This document shows positions 7,994 to 16,190 of a stretch of 28,253 nt of DNA, piece by piece. The position numbers and the translations under genes are program-made. The stretch comes from Ignavibacteriaceae bacterium (GTDB lineage: Bacteria; Bacteroidota; Ignavibacteria; Ignavibacteriales; Ignavibacteriaceae). A model generated the notes under the pieces. The model was given only the letters and a program-made list of their open reading frames with translations, searched no databases and had not been told where the DNA came from. The first letter of the stretch is position 1. Each line of letters begins with the position of its first letter. The stretch is taken from NCBI GenBank assembly GCA_013388525.1, contig JACAFA010000136.1:1-28253 (forward strand). Direction: 5' to 3'.

Positions 7994-9358
7994 ATGTCTA
8001 TTGCACCGAAAAAATTAGCAATACTAGTTAGTGGTGGTCCTGCTCCGGGAATTAACAGTGTAATCGGCGCTGCAACAATAAGGGCTGAAGTGGAAGGTGT
8101 TGAAGTCCTTGGTATCAAAGATGGATTCCAGTGGATTATGGAAGGTGATACTTCACACGTTAAAGAACTAACAATTCACAATGTGAGTCGAATTCATTTT
8201 CGCGGCGGATCTTATATTGGAATTTCTCGTGCCAATCCTACAAAAAATGAAAAGCATCTTGAGAATGCTGTTACTTCGTTACTACGCCTTGATGTTGACA
8301 AATTAATTACTATTGGAGGTGATGACACAGCTTTCAGCGCCTTAAAAGTTAACGAAATGGCTGCCGGAAGAATTCGTGTTGTACACGTTCCGAAAACAAT
8401 TGATAATGATCTTGACTTACCTCACGGTATCCCAACCTTTGGCTTTCAGACGGCAAGACACATTGGAGTTGAAATAGTAAAAAGTTTAATGGTTGATGCT
8501 CAGACAACATCGCGCTGGTATTTTATCGTAACAATGGGCAGAAAAGCCGGACATCTTGCTCTTGGAATTGGTAAAGCAACGGGTGCAACTTTAACTCTTG
8601 TGCCCGAAGAATTTCCGGGTGATTCAATCAGCCTTAATCATGTTGTTGATGTTCTTGTTGGTTCGATAATTAAGCGAATGAGTTATGGAAGATCTGACGG
8701 AGTTGCAATTCTTGCTGAAGGAATTGTTGAAAGATTAAAAATTGATGACCTTGATCAGCTTGTAGATATCGAACGTGATGCACATGATAACATAAGAATT
8801 GCCGAGGTAAATTTCGGCGAAATACTTAAAACCAAAGTTCAGCAGAAGTTAAAAGAATTTGGTTTGAAAACAACCATTGTGGCTAAAAATATTGGTTACG
8901 AGCTAAGATGTGCGGACCCGATACCGTTTGACATGGAATATACCCGTGATCTTGGATTTTCAGCTTCGCAGTTTATTCTTGATGGCGGTAGTGGTGCAAT
9001 GATTTCAATTCAAAACGGAAGATTTGTACCAATGTATTTTAAGGACATTCTGGATCCGGTTACGAAAAGAACAAAAGTCAGGATGGTAGATCCAAGTTCA
9101 GAATCTTTCTATATCGCAAGAAAATATATGCTGAGATTAAATAAAACTGATTTTGAAGATCCTCATGAATTGGCAAAGCTTGCAGCAACAGCTCATCTTT
9201 CCATAGACGAGTTCAGGAAAAAATTTTATTACCTGATCGAAAAAGACCTTATGTATAAACATCTGGAACAAGGTACCATTTCCTTTTTAACAGCTGACAG
9301 TAATGTAGCTTTTAAAGTTCTCTCTAATCCAAAAGAAAATGGCGAAGCAATTGAATAG
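7994..9358 (+). CDS. Pyrophosphate-type 6-phosphofructokinase
   Basis: A 454-residue PfkA-superfamily enzyme. The phosphoryl-donor site reads GGDDT (108-112) where ATP enzymes have GGDG, and the substrate loop reads PKTIDND (133-139) where ATP enzymes have PGTIDND. The Asp and Lys at these two places (D111, K134) are the established marks of PPi-dependent enzymes. The call is therefore diphosphate--fructose-6-phosphate 1-phosphotransferase, a reversible glycolytic step. MGRKAGHLALG further on is the usual fructose-6-phosphate binding segment. The length suits the longer PPi/group III class (E. coli PfkA is ~320). An AAGGAAAG Shine-Dalgarno site lies just upstream of the ATG. It is probably co-oriented with pcrA but not functionally linked to it. 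Confidence 0.92.
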   Translation: MSIAPKKLAILVSGGPAPGINSVIGAATIRAEVEGVEVLGIKDGFQWIMEGDTSHVKELTIHNVSRIHFRGGSYIGISRANPTKNEKHLENAVTSLLRLDVDKLITIGGDDTAFSALKVNEMAAGRIRVVHVPKTIDNDLDLPHGIPTFGFQTARHIGVEIVKSLMVDAQTTSRWYFIVTMGRKAGHLALGIGKATGATLTLVPEEFPGDSISLNHVVDVLVGSIIKRMSYGRSDGVAILAEGIVERLKIDDLDQLVDIERDAHDNIRIAEVNFGEILKTKVQQKLKEFGLKTTIVAKNIGYELRCADPIPFDMEYTRDLGFSASQFILDGGSGAMISIQNGRFVPMYFKDILDPVTKRTKVRMVDPSSESFYIARKYMLRLNKTDFEDPHELAKLAATAHLSIDEFRKKFYYLIEKDLMYKHLEQGTISFLTADSNVAFKVLSNPKENGEAIE

Positions 9359-9375
9359 GCAAAATTAGTTATATC

Positions 9376-10980
9376 TTAACCGTTTTTTGTTTTTTGATAT
9401 TCGATATGATCAATAGAAAAATATTCTTTAGTCAGCTTCTTTAACATTCCTGAGAGTAATATAATAGCGAGCAGATTTGGAAATGTCATAAACCCGAGTG
9501 CAGCATCACCAAATGCCCACACAGCTTCAAGTTCAGCAATAGCTCCTATAAAAACAAAAAGAATATAAATCCATTTATAAGGTAATGTTGCTTTTTTTCC
9601 GAAAAGATAATTTGCAGCGCGTTCACCATAATAAGACCAGCTAATAGCAGTTGATATTGCGAAGAGTAAAACAGAAACAGTAACAATTTTATCACCATAA
9701 CTAAAAAGCCAGCTTAGCCCTTCTTTAAATGCGAAAGAAGTCAGCAAACTGCTATTAAGTAATCCTCCGGCAAAAGCAGTATCAATTCTTGTTTGAAAAA
9801 ATTGTGTGTAATGCCAGGCATCTGTTGTAATAATTACGAGACCGGTAATGGAACAAATTGTAATCGTATCAATAAATGGTTCCAATAATGCAACAGCACC
9901 CTCACGCACCCCATATTCTGTTTTTGCAGTTGAGTGAGCAATAGCTGCGCTTCCCTGTCCGGCTTCATTCGAATATAGACCTCGTTTAATTCCCCAAAGC
10001 ATTGTATTAAGCATCACAAGAAATGTTCCTGCACCAACACCTGCAATTTCTGCAGGAGGATTGAATGCCATACTAAATATCAATTCAAAGCTATCATCAA
10101 TATGTGAAAAGTTAGATACTAATATCATCACACCGGCAACGACATAAAATACAGCCATAAATGGTGAAAGAAAACCTGTTACATTCCCAATCCTTTTTAT
10201 TCCTCCGATAATTACAAGTCCAACAATTAGTGAAAGCAAAATTCCATTAATTACCTGCTGAACTGAAACCGAAAAATCACTGAACACAGGATGTTTTGTT
10301 GTGAGGAAATGAGTCAGTCCAACAACTTGTGCTACTTCAGAATAAATCTGATCTGACACAGTAAATGTTTGGATTGCATTACCTGTTGCAAATGAACAAA
10401 TTACTGCAAAGCAAGCAAATGCAACTGCTAACCATTTCCAGTTATTTCCAAGTCCTTTTTCAATAGTGTACATAGGACCGCCAGCGGTTCTGCCGTACTC
10501 ATCAAATTCTCTGAAATGATGAGCCAGTGTTACTTCTGAGTATTTGAGTGCAGTTCCGAAAAATGCAGTTACCCACATCCAGAACATTGCACCAGGACCA
10601 CCGTAATAAATAGCCGTTGCAACACCTGCTATATTACCAATTCCTACCGTTGCTGAAAGAGCAGTAGCCAGTGCTCTGAAATGGTTCAGATCTCCCGCGT
10701 CTTTGGGATTATCATAAACACCACTGGTAACTTTAATACCGTGCTTAAAATATCTGATTTGTGGAAATCCTAATTTTATTGTGATGAAAACTCCGGTTCC
10801 TACTAATGCTAAAACCATAAATGGAATGGAGCCAATCGGATATTCTGGTGAAGGAAAATTCTTTATGAAGTTAAAGTTACCCGGGAATGCCCAGACGGAT
10901 TCAAATAATGATACACCACCAATTATTATAAGAAGAAAAATTATTACAAATGCAATTATGCCAGCGGTTGATCTTTTCAT
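9376..10980 (-). CDS. Sodium:alanine/glycine symporter (AGCS family)
   Basis: A 534-residue polytopic membrane protein with about ten hydrophobic segments. The AGCS signature ATVGIGNIAGVATAIYYGG lies around residues 110-130 and is followed by GPGAMFWMW. EAGQGSAAIAHSTAKT near residue 340 is a second family landmark. Members import L- or D-alanine or glycine with Na+. The first ~60 residues add a hydrophobic segment and a short loop ahead of the usual core, so the N terminus is longer than in many relatives. It lies 31 bp downstream of the NSS transporter on the same strand, so the two are probably one transcript. Its stop is 17 bp from the stop of the phosphofructokinase gene (convergent). Confidence 0.92.
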   Translation of the reverse strand: MKRSTAGIIAFVIIFLLIIIGGVSLFESVWAFPGNFNFIKNFPSPEYPIGSIPFMVLALVGTGVFITIKLGFPQIRYFKHGIKVTSGVYDNPKDAGDLNHFRALATALSATVGIGNIAGVATAIYYGGPGAMFWMWVTAFFGTALKYSEVTLAHHFREFDEYGRTAGGPMYTIEKGLGNNWKWLAVAFACFAVICSFATGNAIQTFTVSDQIYSEVAQVVGLTHFLTTKHPVFSDFSVSVQQVINGILLSLIVGLVIIGGIKRIGNVTGFLSPFMAVFYVVAGVMILVSNFSHIDDSFELIFSMAFNPPAEIAGVGAGTFLVMLNTMLWGIKRGLYSNEAGQGSAAIAHSTAKTEYGVREGAVALLEPFIDTITICSITGLVIITTDAWHYTQFFQTRIDTAFAGGLLNSSLLTSFAFKEGLSWLFSYGDKIVTVSVLLFAISTAISWSYYGERAANYLFGKKATLPYKWIYILFVFIGAIAELEAVWAFGDAALGFMTFPNLLAIILLSGMLKKLTKEYFSIDHIEYQKTKNG

Positions 10981-11011
10981 CTAAAACTTAAATCTTTTTT
11001 TTGATAGAATG

Positions 11012-12397
11012 TTAAAAAAATAAACTCAAGATATTCTGTAATATTCCCAGTGACTGAAGTAGTACGAGGAAAATTAAAGCAGGGGCAAAATATTTTATGA
11101 GTATTCTCCAGCCTGTTATCATCCAGGGATTCTTATTAAATAATTTTGCTGCTCCTTTTTTTAGTTCAGGGATTGCTTTGTCAAATCCCCAATGATAGGC
11201 TATGAAAATTGCTATTAGTAAACCGCCGAGGGGAAGCATAATATTTGCTGTCAGGTATTCGAGGATACCGAATATTGTCAATCCTAAAATTGTAAAATCA
11301 CTAAGGACATTGAAAGAAAGTGCACTTGGTATTCCGAAAATAATTGTAATGATACCAAATACAATAACTGCATTATGTCGTTTCCAGTTAAGTTCATCAA
11401 CAAAGTATGCTGTAATGACTTCCATCAATGAAATTGTGGATGTTAGCGCAGCAATGCTAAGTAATATGAAAAAAATTATTGCGAATATGTAACCACCTAC
11501 CATCTTTGAAAATACAACGGGTAAAGTATGGAAAATCAAACCCGCGCCTTCAGACGGATTTAATCCTGTTGCAAAAACGGCAGTAAAAATCGCAACTCCG
11601 GCAATTACAGATACCGCCGTATCTAAAAAAATTATCTGAACAGATGAAACAGGAATATTATCATTGTCTGACATATAACTTCCATAAGTTAGCATCGCAC
11701 CCATTCCCAAACTTAGTGTGAAGAATGCTTGTCCAAGTGCAAGCAGAATTGAACTGGCAGAAATTTTTGTCCAATCAGGTTTAAATAAAAAGTCTATACC
11801 GGCACTGCTACCTTCCATCGTAATTCCTTTTATCATAACGATAATCAAAAGAATAAAAAGAGCTGGCATCATAATTTTGCTGCCACGTTCAATTCCTTTT
11901 TGAACGCCGAAATAAACAACAAGCATTGTAAGCAGCATAAAAATTATAAACATTACAAGTATCCAGGTAACATCAGAAATCAGGAAGTTGAAATGTTGGG
12001 CAGCCTGATCAGGTGAAGAATAACTTACTACAGAACCATTTATTGCTTCAATTATATATCCAAATGACCATCCGGCAACCACAGAGTAAAAAGATAAAAT
12101 CATAAATCCTGCAAGTATTCCCATCCCACCAACGTAAGGCCAGAACTTAGATTTTGTGAGAGCTTTAAAAGATCCGACAGGGTTGCGTTTGCCTGTACGA
12201 CCAATTAATATTTCAGCTATAAGAACAGGAACACCGATTAGTGCTATGCAAGCAAGATAAACAAACAAAAAAGCTGCTCCACCGTTTTCACCCAGTATGT
12301 AAGGAAATCTCCAGATGTTACCTAAACCTATGGCTGAACCGGCTGCTGCTAATATGAAGCCTAACTTTGAGCTCCAAACTTCTCTGTTATTCTGCAT
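11012..12397 (-). CDS. Neurotransmitter:sodium symporter (NSS/SNF, LeuT-like)
   Basis: A 461-residue protein. The N-terminal signature WSSKLGFILAAAGSAIGLGN (from ~residue 8) and IWRFPYILGENGGAAFLFVY contain the unwound TM1 and the Na+/substrate-binding residues of the LeuT fold. About eleven or twelve hydrophobic helices follow. Bacterial members carry amino acids (Leu, Ala, Trp, Tyr) with Na+; the substrate is not determinable here. It is the first gene of a probable two-gene minus-strand operon with the AGCS transporter. It is divergent from the dipeptide epimerase across a ~150-bp shared upstream region. Confidence 0.93.
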   Translation of the reverse strand: MQNNREVWSSKLGFILAAAGSAIGLGNIWRFPYILGENGGAAFLFVYLACIALIGVPVLIAEILIGRTGKRNPVGSFKALTKSKFWPYVGGMGILAGFMILSFYSVVAGWSFGYIIEAINGSVVSYSSPDQAAQHFNFLISDVTWILVMFIIFMLLTMLVVYFGVQKGIERGSKIMMPALFILLIIVMIKGITMEGSSAGIDFLFKPDWTKISASSILLALGQAFFTLSLGMGAMLTYGSYMSDNDNIPVSSVQIIFLDTAVSVIAGVAIFTAVFATGLNPSEGAGLIFHTLPVVFSKMVGGYIFAIIFFILLSIAALTSTISLMEVITAYFVDELNWKRHNAVIVFGIITIIFGIPSALSFNVLSDFTILGLTIFGILEYLTANIMLPLGGLLIAIFIAYHWGFDKAIPELKKGAAKLFNKNPWMITGWRILIKYFAPALIFLVLLQSLGILQNILSLFF

Positions 12398-12548
12398 AAT
12401 TTTTAGTCAAAATTATTGGATGATTGATTGTTCTTAATTATTAAAAAAATTTTTGGTTTGGAATATGAGGACTTTAGAGTTTATTTTCAAACGCTTTTGA
12501 TAAAAGATTTTATAAACTCTTTAAAAAGTATGCTTGCTGGTTATTGAT

Positions 12549-13568
12549 ATGGAAGTAAAATTTTACCCTTACACAATTAAACTTAAAGAAGAGTTTACAC
12601 TTTCGGGCAGTTCGAGGTTAAGCACTCCCGCAGTTATGGTTGAAATTAATCATGATGGTTTAATTGGTTATGGTGAAGCTTCGCTACCTCCTTACTTACC
12701 TGAAAATCAAACGAGTGTAATTGATTTTCTTAAGAGTATAGGGCTTGATTCTTTTGATGTAAATTCTGAAATAGATTTGATTCTGGATTATATTACTAAT
12801 TTATCAGAAGGAAATAATGCAGCTAAAGCAGCACTGGATATTGCATTATATGATTTGGTTGGAAAATTAAACAGCATTCCTCTTTATAAATATCTCAATA
12901 TTACAAAAAGAGAAGATATATTTACATCATTTACAATCGGAATAACGAAACCTGATGATATTAAACGAAAAATTGATGCTGTATCTCATTACAAAATTCT
13001 TAAAATTAAGTTAGGAACTGAAGCTGATAAAGAAATTGTCTCAACTATCCGAAAGTATACTGACAAGCCTCTGTTTGTAGATGTAAACCAGGGTTGGTCG
13101 GATAGATATTTTGCTCTTGATATGATTGAGTGGCTTTCCGGACAAGACGTTTTACTTGTTGAGCAACCACTTCCAAAAGACAAAGTGGAAGATATGTTTT
13201 GGTTAAGAGAGAAATGCTCTTTACCTATAATTGCTGATGAAGCAGTTCAAAACCTGAATGATCTAGAGAAGTTTAAAGATATTTATTCAGGTATTAATAT
13301 TAAGTTGATGAAAGCCGGAGGAATCAGGCAGGCTTACAGGATGATACAGCGGGCAAAAGAACTTAATCTGAAAATAATGCTCGGATGCATGACAGAAACA
13401 TCCTGCGCAATAACCGCAGCTTCTCATTTATCTCCTTTAGCTGATTGGGTGGATTTGGATGGAGCCGAGCTAATTTCGAATGATCTATTTAGCGGAATGA
13501 AAATGAAAAATGGCAAAATTGTTATCCCTGATTTACCCGGTCTTGGAATAGAAAAATTATCAAAATAG
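12549..13568 (+). CDS. Dipeptide epimerase (L-Ala-D/L-Glu epimerase type, enolase superfamily)
   Basis: A 339-residue enolase-superfamily enzyme. It has the MLE-subgroup catalytic set: KIK (K152, K154), metal ligands in DVN (D178), VEQP (E205) and ADEA (D230), and the second catalytic lysine in IKLMKAGG (252-258). The C-terminal DLD (D302, D304) is the dipeptide-binding DxD motif that separates dipeptide epimerases from cycloisomerases. L-Ala-D/L-Glu epimerases act in the cytoplasm on murein-derived dipeptides; other dipeptide specificities are common, so the exact substrate is open. A TTG at 12534 would add five residues, but the ATG at 12549 fits the family N terminus (MEVKFYPYTIKL). Its divergent neighbours are two Na+ amino-acid symporters, which fits peptide/amino-acid scavenging. 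Confidence 0.88.
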   Translation: MEVKFYPYTIKLKEEFTLSGSSRLSTPAVMVEINHDGLIGYGEASLPPYLPENQTSVIDFLKSIGLDSFDVNSEIDLILDYITNLSEGNNAAKAALDIALYDLVGKLNSIPLYKYLNITKREDIFTSFTIGITKPDDIKRKIDAVSHYKILKIKLGTEADKEIVSTIRKYTDKPLFVDVNQGWSDRYFALDMIEWLSGQDVLLVEQPLPKDKVEDMFWLREKCSLPIIADEAVQNLNDLEKFKDIYSGINIKLMKAGGIRQAYRMIQRAKELNLKIMLGCMTETSCAITAASHLSPLADWVDLDGAELISNDLFSGMKMKNGKIVIPDLPGLGIEKLSK

Positions 13569-13655
13569 CAAATAAGGGTTATAATTCTGGATATTTATTA
13601 TTTAGCAAATATGATTAAATTTCGATTGCTAATAATTAACAATTAAGGAAAACCA

Positions 13656-14282
13656 ATGGCAAAAAATTATGTTTCTAATAAAGATGAAACTGTAAGAATG
13701 TTCGAAAGTGACTTCATGGAATTTTTTTCCAGAGTTCACTATACTGTCCCAATATATATTTATTTACCTGTAATTCTCGTTCTGATGTATCTTTCAATCT
13801 TTGTTTACAATGTATCAGCAATAAATATTTTTATATTATTTATTGGCGGAGTAGCTGCCTGGACTTTGGCAGAATATTTACTTCACCGTTTTGTCTTCCA
13901 CTTTAAAGCTAAAAGTGAATTTGGTAAAAAAATACATTTTATTTTTCATGGTGTTCATCATGATTATCCGAGCGATTCAAAAAGACTTGTTATGCCTCCA
14001 TCGGTGAGTATTCCTTTAGCAGTTTTATTCTTCTTCTTTTTCAGATTATTATTCGGTGAAATATTGATGATGCCTTTCTTCGCAGGTTTTATACTTGGTT
14101 ATCTTTTTTATGACATTTCACATTATGCAATCCATCATTTCAATATGCATAGTAAGTTCTGGCTTGCAATAAAAAATCACCATATGTTACATCACTATCA
14201 GGATGAGTATAAAGGGTATGGCGTAAGTTCACCATTCTGGGATTATGTTTTCAAAACTACTTTCACTAAGAAGAATAGCTAA
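13656..14282 (+). CDS. Fatty acid hydroxylase / sterol desaturase superfamily membrane protein
   Basis: A 208-residue integral membrane protein with three or four hydrophobic segments and the eight-histidine di-iron pattern: HRFVFH (77-82), HFIFHGVHHD (94-103), HYAIHH (156-161) and HHMLHH (175-180). This spacing resembles the Scs7/FA2H fatty-acid 2-hydroxylase branch more than the sterol C4 oxidases. That would place it in hydroxylation of membrane-lipid acyl chains, for example in sphingolipid- or sulfonolipid-like lipids, but this is inference. An AAGGAAA Shine-Dalgarno site precedes the ATG at ~8 bp. The gap of 87 bp to the epimerase gives no strong operon signal. Confidence 0.87.
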   Translation: MAKNYVSNKDETVRMFESDFMEFFSRVHYTVPIYIYLPVILVLMYLSIFVYNVSAINIFILFIGGVAAWTLAEYLLHRFVFHFKAKSEFGKKIHFIFHGVHHDYPSDSKRLVMPPSVSIPLAVLFFFFFRLLFGEILMMPFFAGFILGYLFYDISHYAIHHFNMHSKFWLAIKNHHMLHHYQDEYKGYGVSSPFWDYVFKTTFTKKNS

Positions 14283-14310
14283 GCAAAGAAATTAACCGCT
14301 TATAATTTTT

Positions 14311-14691
14311 ATGAAGGGGAATTTGAAAAAACTTTTGGTTGTCGAAGATAATAAGGAAACCCAGCTACTGATTAAGGTTTCACTCAGGAATGATTTTGAT
14401 GTTAAAATTGCTGCCAGTGCAGATAATGCATTTTCTTTGTTATCAGATAATCATTTTGATCTCGTATTACTTGATGTGAATTTAAACGGGCACGGTGATG
14501 GAAAAAGTATCCTGAAAAACATTCGTGAGGAAATGAAAAATAACGATCTTCGGGTTTTGGTTACGACTGCTTACGATTTGAGTGATGATGATAAAAAATA
14601 TTTTGATGAAAATGCTAATGGATTTATCCAGAAACCATTTGATAAAAAAATTTTATTGAGTTCGATTAATCATCTGTTAAACAACAATTAA
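14311..14691 (+). CDS. Stand-alone response regulator receiver domain
   Basis: A 126-residue CheY-like protein with no output domain. The acidic pair is in VVEDN (E12, D13), the phosphoacceptor is in LLDVN (D55), the conserved Thr is in VTTAY and the Lys is in FIQKPF. It closely resembles the receiver at the C terminus of the protein at 23371-25494: both share AAS...A..LL....FD....D.NL.G...G, TAY, and F-x-x-KP followed by a hydrophobic helix. It ends 263 bp before the polysaccharide operon and may take part in the same phosphorelay. It starts 28 bp after the hydroxylase gene. The receiver identity is certain; the output partner is unknown. Confidence 0.93.
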   Translation: MKGNLKKLLVVEDNKETQLLIKVSLRNDFDVKIAASADNAFSLLSDNHFDLVLLDVNLNGHGDGKSILKNIREEMKNNDLRVLVTTAYDLSDDDKKYFDENANGFIQKPFDKKILLSSINHLLNNN

Positions 14692-14869
14692 TATCATTCA
14701 AGTCAGCAATTCCTTTTTTCGAAACTTTCCGGATTCAATTTCTGCATAGCTGGTTAAGTAAAACTTTAATTCTATCCGAAAATTTTGCTTTTTAGTAAAA
14801 AAACAAACAAAATTATTGTTGCAATATAGTACAAGGTATTTTTTCTTGTCTCTCTTTAGTGCAACGAAA

Positions 14870-14887
14870 ATCAATTAAAAAGTTGAT
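14870..14887. promoter_or_regulatory. Inverted repeat ATCAA-N8-TTGAT (candidate operator)
   Basis: The core arms ATCAA (14870-14874) and TTGAT (14883-14887) extend to AAATCAATT (14868-14876) / AGTTGATTT (14881-14889), nine pairs with one G-T. The centre lies about 35 bp upstream of the GG of the sigma-54-like element at 14913. A matching ATCAA-N9-TTGAT repeat lies at the equivalent place upstream of the histidine-kinase-like gene. Confidence 0.45.
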
Positions 14888-14912
14888 TTAGTAATTAAAC
14901 AAGCCTGTTTCA

Positions 14913-14928
14913 CGGCATAATTATTGGC
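14913..14928 (+). promoter_or_regulatory. Sigma-54-like -24/-12 promoter element
   Basis: CGGCATAATTATTGGC matches the TGGCA-N6-TTGC spacing of the RpoN consensus. The -24 GGCA and the TTG of the -12 box are in register, but the -12 GC is replaced by GG. A start of transcription about 12 bp downstream would leave a ~16-nt leader before the ATG at 14955. The same 15-mer, GGCATAATWATTGRC, occurs at 23202-23216. A sigma-70 reading with TAATTA (14918-14923) as -10 has no good -35 box. Confidence 0.45.
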
Positions 14929-14954
14929 AATCTCAAGAAAACTATTTTAGGGCA

Positions 14955-16190
14955 ATGAATAAAAAGCTACAGATTAGCCCTTCCGGAAATCCATTAGTTG
15001 ACATGACGTGGGGAGGATTTTATCGGGGTGGAACTTATTTTCTTTTAGGTCCAAGAAAATCTGGAAAAACTATATTCGCACTTCAATTTGCCATACAAGC
15101 GGTAAGTTCAAAAGAAACTTGCCTCTATTTTTCCAGTTACAGACCAAAGGATTTAATGATTAATGCCATATCAATCGATATTGATTTGCAGCATTATATC
15201 ACTCAAAATCTTTTTACCCTGGTCAGAGTTACTCCAGCAAAAAATATTGAGCTTGCAAATAATCCGGATTCATACCTTACCGAATACATAAAAGACTTAA
15301 AATCAATAGTAGATCAATATAATCCTGATAGAATAGTATTCGATGAGCTAACCGAATTTGTAGGATACAAAGATCCGGCTTTACTGAGAGAAGCATTTCT
15401 TGAAACTATTGATTACATTGAAAACAAAGGTATTACGAGTCTTTTTTTGATAAGGGAACCTGCAACTTCTGCGGCAAATAAAATTGTTTCAACTTTATTG
15501 AGTCTATCAACGGGAAAAATTGTTCTGGAAAAAAAAGAAGGTCTGTTGAATAAAAATAATCCGGGGAAGATGGTAATCACTCCTAATGTTGGTCATGTTG
15601 AAGGAGAATTTTCCTGCAATTACTACATCGAACCTGATAAAGGAATTCAGGTTGATTATAAACCTGAAATAGTTGTAAAAAAAATTTCCTCTTCTGAAAC
15701 TAAAAATAGTCATTATATGTCGATAGCAGATACTTTACCACTTTTCAGTACTTTGTCTCCTGCGAGTATCTACAATCTGAATGAATTCAAACTTTTGTTA
15801 AATAATCAAATTGCTTTTTACAAGGAGACGGGAATAGTATCAACATTAATTGCAGTAAAGCTTGATGATGATTCTTTGAAAAATAAAATAATTAATGTTG
15901 ATCAACTTGCAAATGCTGTCAGAACAGTTATAGATAAAAAAGATAAAATTTGCATTTTGAAAAACATGCTCCTTATACTTTTTACGAAAGAAAATAGGGA
16001 CGCAAATTCATTAGTGCCATTGTTATTAGATAATCTTTCTAAAGACACTCCTCAATATCTAAGTAAAGTGGCGAAATATATTTCTATATATTCAGTTAAG
16101 ATGGATAGGGGAACACAAAATGCAGAAGATATGTTCAGGCAATTACTTGCTGCAGATATCCCTGATGAAAATAAAATCGGTCTTAACTGA
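14955..16190 (+). CDS. KaiC/RecA-like ATPase with C-terminal degenerate GGDEF-like domain
   Basis: A 411-residue cytoplasmic protein. Residues ~8-200 are a KaiC-type RecA-fold ATPase: GGFYRGGTYFLLGPRKSGKT with Walker A GPRKSGKT (32-39), and Walker B RIVFDE (126-131). Only one ATPase domain is present, whereas clock KaiC has two. Residues ~275-400 follow the secondary-structure rhythm of a GGDEF domain (FKLLLNNQIAFYKETGIVSTLIAVKLDD, LANAVRTVIDKKDKICILKNMLLILFT, YISIYSVKMDRGTQNAEDMFRQLL). KNMLL sits where GGDEF should be, so no cyclase activity is expected. It is the first gene of the polysaccharide operon, overlaps the next by 26 bp and follows a sigma-54-like element. A regulatory or energy-sensing role in export is an inference. 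Confidence 0.75.
   Translation: MNKKLQISPSGNPLVDMTWGGFYRGGTYFLLGPRKSGKTIFALQFAIQAVSSKETCLYFSSYRPKDLMINAISIDIDLQHYITQNLFTLVRVTPAKNIELANNPDSYLTEYIKDLKSIVDQYNPDRIVFDELTEFVGYKDPALLREAFLETIDYIENKGITSLFLIREPATSAANKIVSTLLSLSTGKIVLEKKEGLLNKNNPGKMVITPNVGHVEGEFSCNYYIEPDKGIQVDYKPEIVVKKISSSETKNSHYMSIADTLPLFSTLSPASIYNLNEFKLLLNNQIAFYKETGIVSTLIAVKLDDDSLKNKIINVDQLANAVRTVIDKKDKICILKNMLLILFTKENRDANSLVPLLLDNLSKDTPQYLSKVAKYISIYSVKMDRGTQNAEDMFRQLLAADIPDENKIGLN

Larger units (their letters stand above)
14692..14954. other. Intergenic regulatory region upstream of the polysaccharide operon
   Basis: No ORF is supported. Besides the inverted repeat and the sigma-54-like element it contains TTGTTGCAATAT near 14816-14827 and GTGCAACG near 14859-14866, possible half sites of a further regulator. 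I see no clear terminator for the response regulator gene. Confidence 0.5.
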
